Positions 1-8,776 of a stretch of DNA of 64,000 nucleotides are shown piece after piece. Numbering within the stretch: the first letter of the stretch is position 1; each line of letters starts with the position of its first letter. The stretch comes from Paracoccaceae bacterium (GTDB lineage: Bacteria > Pseudomonadota > Alphaproteobacteria > Rhodobacterales > Rhodobacteraceae): contig JAOGIM010000005.1 in the NCBI GenBank assembly GCA_028150825.1, positions 1-64,000 of the forward strand, read 5' to 3'. Below the pieces are notes generated by a model that was given only the letters and a program-made list of their open reading frames with translations, ran no database searches and had not been told where the DNA came from. Position numbers and translations under genes: made by a program.

Positions 1-133
1 TTTAACAATACGTCCCGCAGAATGATCAACGACCATCTGTCGCCTAGCGTGCTTACTACACTAGCGATCGGGCACGCACAATTTTCAGGCACTTTCTTAT
101 TACGTAGGGTCATGATGCCACATTTATAAAATT

Positions 134-162
134 TTGACTTGTCTTTTGCAACTGAATTAAAT
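134..162 (+). promoter_or_regulatory. putative sigma70-type promoter of the RND operon
   Basis: A TTGACT -35 box (134-139) is followed after 17 bases by TTAAAT (157-162), which matches four of six -10 positions. Transcription would begin near 169, just before the first gene of the operon. This is visual matching only. The rest of bases 1-133 shows no gene. Confidence 0.45.
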
Positions 163-250
163 AACTGGCTTTTTGCAAGCGATTAGCCAAATGACCGATC
201 CAATGAAAGCTAAGCTTTTGAGCGTAAGAGATATAAGAGGATATAAAATA

Positions 251-2602
251 GTGAATAAAAAAAATGTATTTGGAGAGTTCCTTTTAAACAACAGAATTTT
301 ATGCCTTATTGCATTACTATTTTTTACTTTACTTGGCGCGTCGGGAGGGCAATTCCTATATTTTGACAATGACTACAGAGCTTTTTTTGGCAAAGAAAAC
401 CCGCAACTTAATGCTTTCGAGAAGCTTCAACAGACTTACACGCAAGTCGATAATGTGAATTTTGCCTTTGAACCATTAGAGGGGTTAAAGGCAAATGCTC
501 CTGAAGTTTTGGCCGCTGTTGAAGAACTGACAGAAATGGGTTGGCAGCTGCCCTATTCTATAAGAGTAGACAGTCTTTCAAACCATCAACATACTGAAGT
601 TGACCAAGATGACCTTATCGTGCGTGATCTATATTTTGACGCATTGAATATGGAAGAAGAAGACAAGAAATTAGTTGAAAAAATTAGTACCTCTGAACCT
701 TCTTTGGCGGGGCGCGTACACGATACTGCACATCGCAGTACTTCTGTAAGCGTAACAGTACAAATGCCGGGAAAAGATCCACAAGAGCTTGTAGATATCG
801 CGACGGCAGCCAGAGAAATGGTATCTAACATTGAGGAAAAATATCCTGTAAGAATAAGAACGGGTGGAGTTGTCTTCCTCAACAATGCTTTCCTTGAAGC
901 CTCTATGGCCGACTCCGCGACACTGATACCAATGGCCTTTCTCGTTATCTTGCTTATTTCTTACGTACTTTTGAGGTCCGTTGTAGGTGTTCTAAATGTC
1001 TTTATTGTGTGTATTTTGAGCATTTTATTCGCAATGGGCTGTGGTGGATGGATGGGTGTGGGTCTCACCCCACCTTCGGCATCAGCACCAATTATTATTG
1101 TCACTTTAGCGGTAGCAGATTCGATTCATTTGTTGGTTTCGGCGCTAAATCGCATGCGTGATGGTCATACCCAAAGAAGCAGCATTCTCTACAGCATGAG
1201 AGTAAATTTTAAGCCAGTCTTTCTGACAAGCGTCACAACAGCTGTTGGTTTCCTGTCGTTAAATTTCTCCGATTCACCACCATTTCATGACCTTGGTAAT
1301 ATTTCGGCAGTTGGCGTAATGGCCGCATGGCTTTATTCCATAACTTTACTCCCCATCCTTGTTAGCTTTTTACCACTGGGGAAACCAAAAAATACGATAA
1401 AAACTTTAGACGCGATAATGAACCGGTTGGGTACTTTCATTGCCGATCACCATAAAGCAGTCTTGGCTATAGGTGTTGTTTCGTCAATCGGTATTGTTTC
1501 GTTAATTCCATTGAACGAGGTTAACGACGATTTTGTAAAATACTTTGACGAGTCTACAGAATATCGCCAAGATGTGGACTGGATTAGTGATAATTTGACT
1601 GGCGTAAATATTGTACAATTTAGTTTCCCTTCGGGCGAACCTAATGGTGTAAGTGAACCTGCTTTTCTAGAGAAGGTATCGCGCTTTACCGACTGGGCTC
1701 GTGCAGAGAATGAGGTTACTAACGTACTGGCGATTTCAGATATATTCAAACGGCTCAATCGCGATTTGAATTTAGGAAATAAAGACTTTTATACAATCCC
1801 TGAAAACCGAGAATTGGCTGCCCAGTACTTACTTCTTTATGAGCTTTCACTGCCGTTTGGTCTAGATTTGAATAATCAGCTGGATATAAGCAAGTCGTCA
1901 ACCCAAGTAGTTGTTACATTAAAAGATATGACAACCAATGAAATGCAAGCTTGGATTAAGACAGCTGAAAATTTTATACTTGATGATGCCAAGATAGAGC
2001 TTAAGGCTGTCGGTCCAACAGTAATGTTTGCATACATATCTGAACGTAATATTGAGAGTATGCTAACTGGAACGATAGTGGCTATATTTATAATCAGTGG
2101 ACTTATTTTGATAGCGTTAAGAGATGTTCGGCTTGGCTTGATCAGTCTTATCCCTAATCTTTTACCGATTGCTTTAGCCTTTGGTATTTGGGGGGTGTTG
2201 GTAGGTCAGGTCAACCTAGCTGTTTCCGTTGTAACAGGATTAGCGCTTGGTATAGTTGTGGACGATAGTGTCCATTTCCTATCCAAATACCAGTTGGCTA
2301 GAAAAGAACTAGGCTTGAATGCAAGAGAAGCCGTTATCTCAGCGTTCACCGCAGTTGGGACCGCCCTTGTCGTAACTACCATTATACTTGTTGCTGGATT
2401 CTCAGTATTGGCGCAATCAACCTTTGGTCTGAATAGTATAACGGCAACTCTGACAGGAATCGCCATTTCCATCGCGCTTATTGCAGATCTGAGCCTTTTA
2501 CCTGCATTGTTAATTCGATTGGATAAAAATAATAAAGACTTGGCACCAAATGAAACTGATGCTGAATTGGGTTCATCTGTTCAATCTAACGTCGCGACTT
2601 AA
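251..2602 (+). CDS. RND/MMPL-type exporter, inner membrane
   Basis: A large RND-superfamily membrane protein of the two-fold repeated MMPL/HpnN-like type, about 783 residues. One transmembrane helix near residues 12-34 precedes a periplasmic domain; a cluster of about five helices (about 228-380) is followed by a second periplasmic domain and a second helix cluster near the C terminus. The segment VADSIHLL and its repeat VVDDSVHFL are the polar transmembrane motifs expected for proton-driven transport. I chose the GTG at 251 because AAGAGG lies ten bases upstream and the protein then begins with the usual short cytoplasmic stretch before helix 1; ATGs at 191 and 203 are in frame but lack a ribosome site. 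It heads an operon with a LolA-like protein and an outer-membrane barrel, which suggests movement of a lipid or hydrophobic molecule between membranes. The substrate cannot be read from sequence. Confidence 0.85.
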   Translation: MNKKNVFGEFLLNNRILCLIALLFFTLLGASGGQFLYFDNDYRAFFGKENPQLNAFEKLQQTYTQVDNVNFAFEPLEGLKANAPEVLAAVEELTEMGWQLPYSIRVDSLSNHQHTEVDQDDLIVRDLYFDALNMEEEDKKLVEKISTSEPSLAGRVHDTAHRSTSVSVTVQMPGKDPQELVDIATAAREMVSNIEEKYPVRIRTGGVVFLNNAFLEASMADSATLIPMAFLVILLISYVLLRSVVGVLNVFIVCILSILFAMGCGGWMGVGLTPPSASAPIIIVTLAVADSIHLLVSALNRMRDGHTQRSSILYSMRVNFKPVFLTSVTTAVGFLSLNFSDSPPFHDLGNISAVGVMAAWLYSITLLPILVSFLPLGKPKNTIKTLDAIMNRLGTFIADHHKAVLAIGVVSSIGIVSLIPLNEVNDDFVKYFDESTEYRQDVDWISDNLTGVNIVQFSFPSGEPNGVSEPAFLEKVSRFTDWARAENEVTNVLAISDIFKRLNRDLNLGNKDFYTIPENRELAAQYLLLYELSLPFGLDLNNQLDISKSSTQVVVTLKDMTTNEMQAWIKTAENFILDDAKIELKAVGPTVMFAYISERNIESMLTGTIVAIFIISGLILIALRDVRLGLISLIPNLLPIALAFGIWGVLVGQVNLAVSVVTGLALGIVVDDSVHFLSKYQLARKELGLNAREAVISAFTAVGTALVVTTIILVAGFSVLAQSTFGLNSITATLTGIAISIALIADLSLLPALLIRLDKNNKDLAPNETDAELGSSVQSNVAT

Positions 2603-2612
2603 GGAGAAAACC

Positions 2613-3395
2613 ATGAGATTATTTATTGCAACATCGATCGCCATATTGTCGAGCTGTCTACTTAACAGCAGTCATGCTTTGGCCGATAAAGGCTTAAAAA
2701 TAGCCATGGAAGTTATCGAGCGTGACCAAGGGTGGGGTGATAGTTCTTCCAAGATGACGATGGTCCTGAAGGATAAATATGGGCAGTCTACCCAGCGTTC
2801 GCTTCGAAATTCAAGTCTGGAAGGAAGTAGTCAGGGAGACAAGTCTCTTGTCATTTTTGACACGCCCGGTGACGTGCGCGGCACTGCTTTTTTATCACAT
2901 ACCAAGAAAACAGACTCAGATGACCAGTGGCTCTACCTACCTGCTTTGAAGCGGGTCAAAAGAATTGCGTCATCTAACAAAGCTGGCCCGTTTATGGGAA
3001 GTGAATTTTCTTTTGAAGATATAGCAAGTCAGGAGATTGAAAAATACACTTACAAATATTTACGTGAAGAAAAATATAATGGTGTAGATTGTTTTGTGGT
3101 GCAATACGATCCAGTTGACCGAAAAAGCGGTTACTCAGTTCAGGAGACTTGGATTGATAAATCCAAATATATAGTGCTTAAAACTGAGTACTATGATCGT
3201 AAGAAATCACTTTTAAAGACTTTGACTTTTGATGGCTACAAAAAATATAAAGGCAAATTCTGGCGTGCGGATACTTTTCTCATGGTCAATCACCAAACGG
3301 GTAAAGAAACTGAATTACAGTATGAAAACTGGATTTTTGGAAAGGGTCTGTCAGAGAAAGATTTTAATAAAAATATGTTAAAGCGGGTCAAATGA
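2613..3395 (+). CDS. periplasmic LolA-like outer membrane lipoprotein-sorting family protein
   Basis: A 260-residue secreted protein with a signal peptide ending near SSHALA (residues 19-24). The body resembles the LolA-like family often annotated as outer membrane lipoprotein-sorting protein, with the typical stretches DQWLYLPALKRVKRI and GSEFSFEDI. In such families an open beta barrel shields a lipid in the periplasm. The start at 2613 is set by AAGGAG at 2601-2606, which overlaps the stop region of the RND gene, so the two are probably translationally coupled. It is not the housekeeping LolA. Its position between an RND pump and a barrel protein argues that it serves as the periplasmic carrier or adaptor for that pump; this is inference. 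Confidence 0.82.
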   Translation: MRLFIATSIAILSSCLLNSSHALADKGLKIAMEVIERDQGWGDSSSKMTMVLKDKYGQSTQRSLRNSSLEGSSQGDKSLVIFDTPGDVRGTAFLSHTKKTDSDDQWLYLPALKRVKRIASSNKAGPFMGSEFSFEDIASQEIEKYTYKYLREEKYNGVDCFVVQYDPVDRKSGYSVQETWIDKSKYIVLKTEYYDRKKSLLKTLTFDGYKKYKGKFWRADTFLMVNHQTGKETELQYENWIFGKGLSEKDFNKNMLKRVK

Positions 3396-4549
3396 TGGTG
3401 CGTTCCTTACTATTAGGTATAGTTGGGGTGCTGTTTGCCCAATCTGCGATAGCAGATGGAGACTTGAATACAACCGTGATTGCAGAATTTCGATCTTATC
3501 CTAACAGCAATGCCGGAACTATAGATAGAGGACAATCCCTCGAGCTTAATGTTGATGCATATCAAGATTTCGGTACTTCACGTGGTGTACTTGAACTTGT
3601 CGCTCGTATTGATGACCAAGACTCTGGGCGACGTATCCTAGAGGCCCGTCAGGCTTACATAACTACTGAAATTGGGGGGGTTGAAATCTATATTGGGAAT
3701 CGACAGGAATTTTGGGGTAAAGCAGAAAGTATAAATATCGTTGATGTTGTTAACCAGGAGGATGCCGCTGCGGACCAGGGCGGCGCTGGAAAACTTGGAG
3801 CGCCTTCGGTGTCAATCGAAAGATATGCGAACTATGGCGATCTTCAGTTTTGGTACATGCCGAATTTTCGGGAATTAACATTTAATGATGCGGACGCGCA
3901 CCCAAGTGGAGAGTTGCCTGTAAAAGCTGCGAGGTATCAGCGGTCGCTGGGAAGGAATGCAGACGACTTTGCCTTCAGGTTTTCGACCGTCGTGAATGAT
4001 TGGGATTTGGCTGGAAGCTTGTTCTATGGAACGGCACGGAAGCCAATCCTTTCAGTTGTTGATATGGGAACAGCTCTGCAGCCATATTACGCTGAACAAA
4101 GATCTGTTGGTCTAGAGGCTCAATACACCGGTGATGCAACTCTTTTAAAATGGGAAAGCTTGCATGGGAAACAAGATGGTAAAGACTTTTTCGCAGCTGT
4201 GGCTGGTCTGGAATACACCCTTTATGGTGTGTTGGATCAAGTTTGGGATTTAGGGTTGATTGCAGAGGCACAATATGATGAACGTCCCCAAGTCGCCGCC
4301 GAACGTTTTTACGTGGCGGGCTTGCGCCTCACTTTAAATGATGCGAAAGATTCGAGCCTATTGCTTTTAACGTCACAGGATGAGGCAAAAGATCAATCTC
4401 TTATCTCATTTGACGCATCGCAACGGATAAACTCATGGTCCAGCATTGATGTTGGTGCAAAGTTTTTTGACGCAAAAACCCCCTCTTCAGTATTTGGTTT
4501 TCTCGATGATGATGATACGATCAGCGTTAAGCTAAACATGTTTTTCTAG
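3392..4549 (+). CDS. predicted outer-membrane beta-barrel protein
   Basis: A 385-residue exported protein with a short signal peptide (cleavage near SAIA-DG, about residue 21). The rest is alternating beta-strand sequence rich in aromatic and charged residues, and it ends in LNMFF, the terminal Phe typical of barrels inserted by the BAM machinery. The start overlaps the previous stop as ATGA, so it is coupled to the LolA-like gene. I do not recognise a named family with certainty; DUF1302-like or alginate-export-like barrels are possible. It is likely the outer-membrane end of the RND/LolA-like system. Its 3' end overlaps the convergent pepT by 18 bases. Confidence 0.68.
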   Translation: MMVRSLLLGIVGVLFAQSAIADGDLNTTVIAEFRSYPNSNAGTIDRGQSLELNVDAYQDFGTSRGVLELVARIDDQDSGRRILEARQAYITTEIGGVEIYIGNRQEFWGKAESINIVDVVNQEDAAADQGGAGKLGAPSVSIERYANYGDLQFWYMPNFRELTFNDADAHPSGELPVKAARYQRSLGRNADDFAFRFSTVVNDWDLAGSLFYGTARKPILSVVDMGTALQPYYAEQRSVGLEAQYTGDATLLKWESLHGKQDGKDFFAAVAGLEYTLYGVLDQVWDLGLIAEAQYDERPQVAAERFYVAGLRLTLNDAKDSSLLLLTSQDEAKDQSLISFDASQRINSWSSIDVGAKFFDAKTPSSVFGFLDDDDTISVKLNMFF

Positions 4550-5794
4550 TCCACCTGTTTCTTTTGCTGCCAAGTTTAAAAGTTCCAAACAAAACTTGGT
4601 TGCAGCTGCCATGTCCTGAACTGAGATCCACTCTAGAGGGCCGTGAATATTCTGCATACCTGTAAACAGGTTTGGTGTGGGAACCCCCATTTCGGTGAGG
4701 CGAGACCCATCTGTGCCACCTCGAATTGGGATTGATATTGGTTCAATGTCCAGACTGCGCGCCGCTTTATCTGCAATATCGACAGGTGTCATGTCACTCT
4801 CTAGCCAATAACGCATGTTTCGGTATTGGGCGCTAATGTGACAAGTGATGCTGGCCCGGGGTTCGGATAGCTGGACGGCTTCACAAACCTGGTGCAATAA
4901 ATTACCTTTTGCTTCTAGACCATCAAGTTCAAAATCGCGAATTATAAAATTTAGTCGCATCTCTGCGGCACTCCCTTTCATTTCAGTGGCGTGAATAAAA
5001 CCTTCGCGCTGATGAGTGGTTTCTGGTGTCATTGTGGCCTGTGGGAGCGTCGCAATTATTTTTGAGGCAAGGTGAACAGCATTGACTAATTTATCTTTGG
5101 CTAACCCGGGATGAATCGAGATTCCTGATATCTTTACTTCTGCAGAGTCAGCTGAAAAAGTTTCTGACTCTATCTCTCCAACTTCGCCTCCATCGAAGGT
5201 ATAAGCGAAATCTGCATTGAGATCTTTTGGTAGTTTTGGATCAACACCTCGGCCAATTTCTTCATCTGGCGTGAACGCAATTCGGATTGGGCCGTGTTCG
5301 ATTTCGGGGTTTTTAAGCATGTGCCTAGCAGCCGTCATTATAATGGCAATACCTGCCTTATCGTCGGCACCAAGAAGAGTTGTTCCCGATGCAGTTATGA
5401 TATCGTGCCCTCGTTTTTCTGCTAAATAAGGAAATTCAACAGGGGAAAGAACGAGCGTCGGATTGTCGGGGAAAGTAATTTCTCCTCCGTTATATCGTTT
5501 GATCACTCTTGGTTTTACGTCTGTAGCATTAAATTGCGGCGCAGTATCTACATGCGCCAAAAGCCCTATTGTCTGAGCTTGGACGTTTCCAGGTATCGTA
5601 GCCAAAACAACACCGTAATCAGTGAGTTGCACGTCCTGTGCTCCAATACCCTCAAGCTCTTGTTTTAAAAGGTTCAGCATATTAAATTGGACGGCCGTAC
5701 TTGGTCCAATTGTCGTATCATTATCACTCTGACTGTCAATAGCTGCATATCGCATAAGTCTATCTTCAAGTTCTCTATCAAATTGATTTTCCAT
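4532..5794 (-). CDS. pepT: peptidase T (tripeptide aminopeptidase)
   Basis: A cytoplasmic M20B zinc metallopeptidase of 420 residues that removes the N-terminal residue from tripeptides. Metal and catalytic motifs are in place: AHVDTAP (His-Asp), LLGADDKAG (bridging Asp), TPDEEIGRG (Glu-Glu pair) and a C-terminal IHGPLEW with the last His ligand. Length matches the family. It is monocistronic, convergent with the barrel gene and overlapping it by 18 bases. A decayed copy of its first codons and leader lies at 8575-8672. Confidence 0.92.
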   Translation of the reverse strand: MENQFDRELEDRLMRYAAIDSQSDNDTTIGPSTAVQFNMLNLLKQELEGIGAQDVQLTDYGVVLATIPGNVQAQTIGLLAHVDTAPQFNATDVKPRVIKRYNGGEITFPDNPTLVLSPVEFPYLAEKRGHDIITASGTTLLGADDKAGIAIIMTAARHMLKNPEIEHGPIRIAFTPDEEIGRGVDPKLPKDLNADFAYTFDGGEVGEIESETFSADSAEVKISGISIHPGLAKDKLVNAVHLASKIIATLPQATMTPETTHQREGFIHATEMKGSAAEMRLNFIIRDFELDGLEAKGNLLHQVCEAVQLSEPRASITCHISAQYRNMRYWLESDMTPVDIADKAARSLDIEPISIPIRGGTDGSRLTEMGVPTPNLFTGMQNIHGPLEWISVQDMAAATKFCLELLNLAAKETGGLEKHV

Positions 5795-6321
5795 GTATAA
5801 ATACTCTTTTTTGTGTTCTGCACTGCGTTTTAACTGGTCAATGAAATTACATTATTGCGCCACGTTACTTTGACCTTAAAGGGTGTGTCATTGAAGATAT
5901 TCTAAGCTTCGGTTTTTGTTCTCATTGTATTTAAAGCTTTAACATAAGGTTAGCTCAACTGCACAACCTCTTTAAAATTATGAAGGCCTGATAAAAACGT
6001 AAACTCAAACTCAAACTAATTTCCAATTCTTTGCGCTGGGATTATTTGTTTTAATTTAAACATACCCAGAAAAAAGCCGTATTTATAATTGTTCATATTA
6101 TTCTTCCCATTCAAAATAATACTGGCTGCACTTAGGTGCAGCCTTTTTATTTATCTTTTGGTAATTATTATGGTTAGTAGTTTCTGGTAATTGAACACAG
6201 GTTTGATTAGATTTCTGATTGTAAACAATGTGGTAAGAAGAGGGGTTGTCTAGAGGCTGGTTCGGGTGCTGTTTTCACAGTAGGTATATTTGACAAATAG
6301 GTAACATTGGGTCTTAATTTC
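5795..6321. other. 527-base intergenic region with an orphan terminator
   Basis: No protein gene is visible. It separates pepT, which runs leftward, from the alpha/beta hydrolase, which runs rightward. AT-rich DNA contains a short direct repeat AACTCAAACTCAAACTAA near 6001 and a strong rightward intrinsic terminator at 6124-6148. No annotated rightward gene ends before that terminator, so a short untranslated transcript is possible. Confidence 0.5.
6124..6148 (+). terminator. intrinsic terminator with no upstream gene
   Basis: A perfect 8-bp stem GGCTGCAC/GTGCAGCC with a TTAG loop (6124-6143) is followed by TTTTT. The T run is only on the + strand, and the neighbouring pepT is transcribed away from it, so it would end a + strand transcript that starts between 5795 and 6120. 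Confidence 0.72.
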
Positions 6322-7254
6322 ATGAAGATAGTATTAATTACACTTTTACTTATTTTAGTATTATTGATTGTGTGTTTTGTGGTCACGCAGCTTTTAGCTC
6401 TTTTGGCAAGGAATAAGCTGCCGCCACATGGAAAGTTCACTTCTGTGAAAGGTGGACAAATTCACTGGACTGAAAGTGGTGAAGGCGACACAGTTTTACT
6501 AATTCATGGCTTAGGAGGTAATCTACACAACTTTAATTATATGCTACCTGAGCTGTCAAAGAATTATCGTGTAGTTTGTATTGATAGATTAGGATCTGGT
6601 TGGTCAACAAGAGAAAGCATTTATTACGCAGGTATCGATGCTCAAGCTGCTGCTATCGCAGAGTTTATTGAAAAAGAGGAGTTAGATCGCCCTCTTGTAG
6701 TTGGACACTCATTAGGTGGTACATTTGCTATATCTTTGGGTATCAATTTTCCAGATAGGATCAAAAGCCTTGCTCTTATTTGTCCTGCTTCGATGGCGGT
6801 CGATCAAATACCTGAAGTGTTTCGGGATTTAGAATTAAGTACTGTGGTAGGCAGAAAGTTTGTTGCCAATGTTCTTTCTGGGCCATTCGGTTTGATCAAA
6901 CAACAAAAGCTCCTAACGGAAATCTTCAAACCAGAACCTGTGCTGGCTGACTTTGATACCAAAGGTGGTGCAGTGCTGGGCCGTTTACCTAGGCATTTCC
7001 AAACAACGTGCGAAGACTTGATCTCTGCTAAATCTGCTCAGGAAGAATTAATGACAAGATTGGGTGATATAAAAACAGATATGTATGTGATTTTTGCAGA
7101 AGACGACACTATTTTAGATGCACAACATCATGGCAAGACATTTTGTGAGAAAACAGGAGCGAAGTTAACGCTTATACCTAATACTGGACATATGCTACCT
7201 GCAACTAATCCTCAACTTTGTAATAAGTTCATCCAAGATATTATGTCCCTCTAG
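6322..7254 (+). CDS. membrane-anchored alpha/beta hydrolase
   Basis: A 310-residue protein with one N-terminal transmembrane segment (residues 2-26) and an alpha/beta hydrolase fold facing the periplasm or membrane surface. The oxyanion-hole motif LLIHGLGG, nucleophile elbow GHSLGG (Ser near residue 130), an acid in AEDDTILD and the base His in NTGHMLP form a full triad. A TTG five codons upstream is in frame, but the ATG at 6322 directly precedes the hydrophobic anchor. The substrate is unknown; esterase, lipase or haloperoxidase-like activity are all possible. It stands alone. Confidence 0.82.
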   Translation: MKIVLITLLLILVLLIVCFVVTQLLALLARNKLPPHGKFTSVKGGQIHWTESGEGDTVLLIHGLGGNLHNFNYMLPELSKNYRVVCIDRLGSGWSTRESIYYAGIDAQAAAIAEFIEKEELDRPLVVGHSLGGTFAISLGINFPDRIKSLALICPASMAVDQIPEVFRDLELSTVVGRKFVANVLSGPFGLIKQQKLLTEIFKPEPVLADFDTKGGAVLGRLPRHFQTTCEDLISAKSAQEELMTRLGDIKTDMYVIFAEDDTILDAQHHGKTFCEKTGAKLTLIPNTGHMLPATNPQLCNKFIQDIMSL

Positions 7255-7575
7255 TAAAAGTCAACTGCCACGATATTCAAATCTACTAGACTTCCTCTTA
7301 TCCCACTTAGGTTCTCCTAAATTAGAGATATAATCCAAACTAATTTCTTTATGTTGTAAATGTAGGTGGCGAATGTGGCAGTGTCTTTCGTTGCTCAGTT
7401 TTCTAAAGGGTCCCAAGGTGATGGTTGATGCGCCGCACTTCGCTCAGTAGTGAGCGACAGCTAGGCTTACAGACAACGGTAGTGGCTGGCCTTGCTAATG
7501 TGTAATTGCTCTTGCACCTGTAAGTTTGCATAATCTATTTTCAGCGAGGCTTTCACAGATGGGATTAGAGATAGC
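7255..7575. other. intergenic region without recognised genes
   Basis: This lies between the 3' ends of two convergent genes. The only structure I see is a 6-bp inverted repeat CGCTCA/TGAGCG near 7440-7456, without a T run. There is no supported coding sequence. Confidence 0.4.
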
Positions 7576-8271
7576 CTATGTAGCAAGCTGCTGAGTATTT
7601 ATGAAGACTTTGATAAAGAGAAATTTAAAAAAATGCATCGCCATAGCTGCTGCGGGTCCAATGAATAAAGCGAACATCACAGTTGCAATACCCGCAGTTC
7701 CACCAATGCTCCATCCTATAATTACAACACTCAGTTCAAGCCCATTTCTGACATATGCCAGAGGTAAATCAGTTACCCTTTGGAGGCCCGTCATCAAGCC
7801 ATCCCTAGGCCCGGGGCCAAGATTGGCAATTAGATAAACCGCAGTACCTATCGCTATTACAATTATACCAAATAGGGTTTGTAGACTTTGAACTAAGATA
7901 TGATCAAAGGATGGTAAAAACTTAACGGATACTTCAATTACGGCAGCTACAACAAAAAAATTTATGAATGTACCTAATCCTGGAACTTGTCTCAGTGGTA
8001 TCCAAAATATCAGGACTAGAAAGCTGACTGCTATTATAGTCCATCCAATGCTCCAGCCAGTTTGAACTGTGATCCCCTGACTTAAGACCATCCAAGGGCT
8101 GACGCCCAGATTAGAAGTGAATAGAATAGCATGACCAAATCCAAAAATTATTAGACCTAAAAGTAAGAAGGTCACAGAAATCAGGGGAGGTCTTATTGTG
8201 AATGGGTTAGGAGCTGTCCAAAATAAAGTTGGTATTATCTTTAAAGATAAGATGTTCAAAAGCCACTTCAT
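7576..8271 (-). CDS. YczE/YyaS-like integral membrane protein
   Basis: A 231-residue membrane protein with about five to six helices. The segments NLGVSPWMVLSQG and NLGPGPRDGLMTGL are the repeated Gly/Pro-rich motifs of the YczE/YyaS family (COG2364-type). The molecular function of the family is not established; some members sit near antibiotic-synthesis or transport genes. It has no operon partner here: the upstream minus-strand MFS gene is 505 bases away. Confidence 0.75.
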   Translation of the reverse strand: MKWLLNILSLKIIPTLFWTAPNPFTIRPPLISVTFLLLGLIIFGFGHAILFTSNLGVSPWMVLSQGITVQTGWSIGWTIIAVSFLVLIFWIPLRQVPGLGTFINFFVVAAVIEVSVKFLPSFDHILVQSLQTLFGIIVIAIGTAVYLIANLGPGPRDGLMTGLQRVTDLPLAYVRNGLELSVVIIGWSIGGTAGIATVMFALFIGPAAAMAMHFFKFLFIKVFINTQQLAT

Positions 8272-8474
8272 GAGAAAGGAAGTATTCCTGAAAATTTGGT
8301 TTGTCGACAGTCAATTTCTAGATTTCACCGTTCCCAAAAAAACCCCATTTTATCTGACATTTTAGAGTGCTTGACTCCTTAGCGCAAATAATCCCTTCTA
8401 AGGCTTTAGAACTTTGACGTGTCTCCGCGGCTTAGAGCGAGGAAAAATTCTCAAGGTTCTGTGAGGCAAATGTT

Positions 8475-8494
8475 AAAGGCTCAAAAGCCTTTTT
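8475..8494 (+). terminator. possible intrinsic terminator in decayed DNA
   Basis: The stem AAAGGCT/AGCCTTT with a CAAA loop (8475-8492) runs into TTTTT. No gene on the + strand ends here, and the surrounding 8272-8776 region has no intact gene. It may be a remnant or chance structure in AT-rich sequence. Confidence 0.35.
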
Positions 8495-8574
8495 ATCTAT
8501 TTACTTTATCCGTCAAAAAAATTTCATCAGTGAAGCCGGTTTCTTTGTTCCGCTGCTTCTTCATTTCTGTCAAA

Positions 8575-8672
8575 AGCTGCATATCATACAAGTCTATCTT
8601 CAAGCTTGGTGTCGAATTGATAGTCTAAGTGCACTTGCTCTTTTGTTTGATCTACGCTAATTTTAAAGTCAA
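8575..8672 (-). pseudogene. remnant of a second pepT (5' end and leader)
   Basis: Bases 8575-8622 match the 5' end of pepT (5741-5788) at about four of five positions by hand alignment, and weaker likeness continues through the leader to about 8672. Read on the minus strand it gives QFDTKLEDRLV, stop, YAA, against pepT QFDRELEDRLMRYAA; the stop is TGA in place of the CGA Arg codon. Further downstream the reading frame fills with stops. The rest of 8272-8776 holds no intact gene. Confidence 0.7.
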
Positions 8673-8776
8673 AAATTAAATCACCGAAAACGTAAAATTG
8701 GCCTGTGTCCCACATGCTAATTTCTATATCTATTGGTAGTGTGAAAACTAAAATATGTGAGAAGTTCAGAATACAT

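Noticed and set aside
8419-8628. 69-codon + strand frame
   Set aside because: It covers the antisense of the pepT remnant and has no family likeness.
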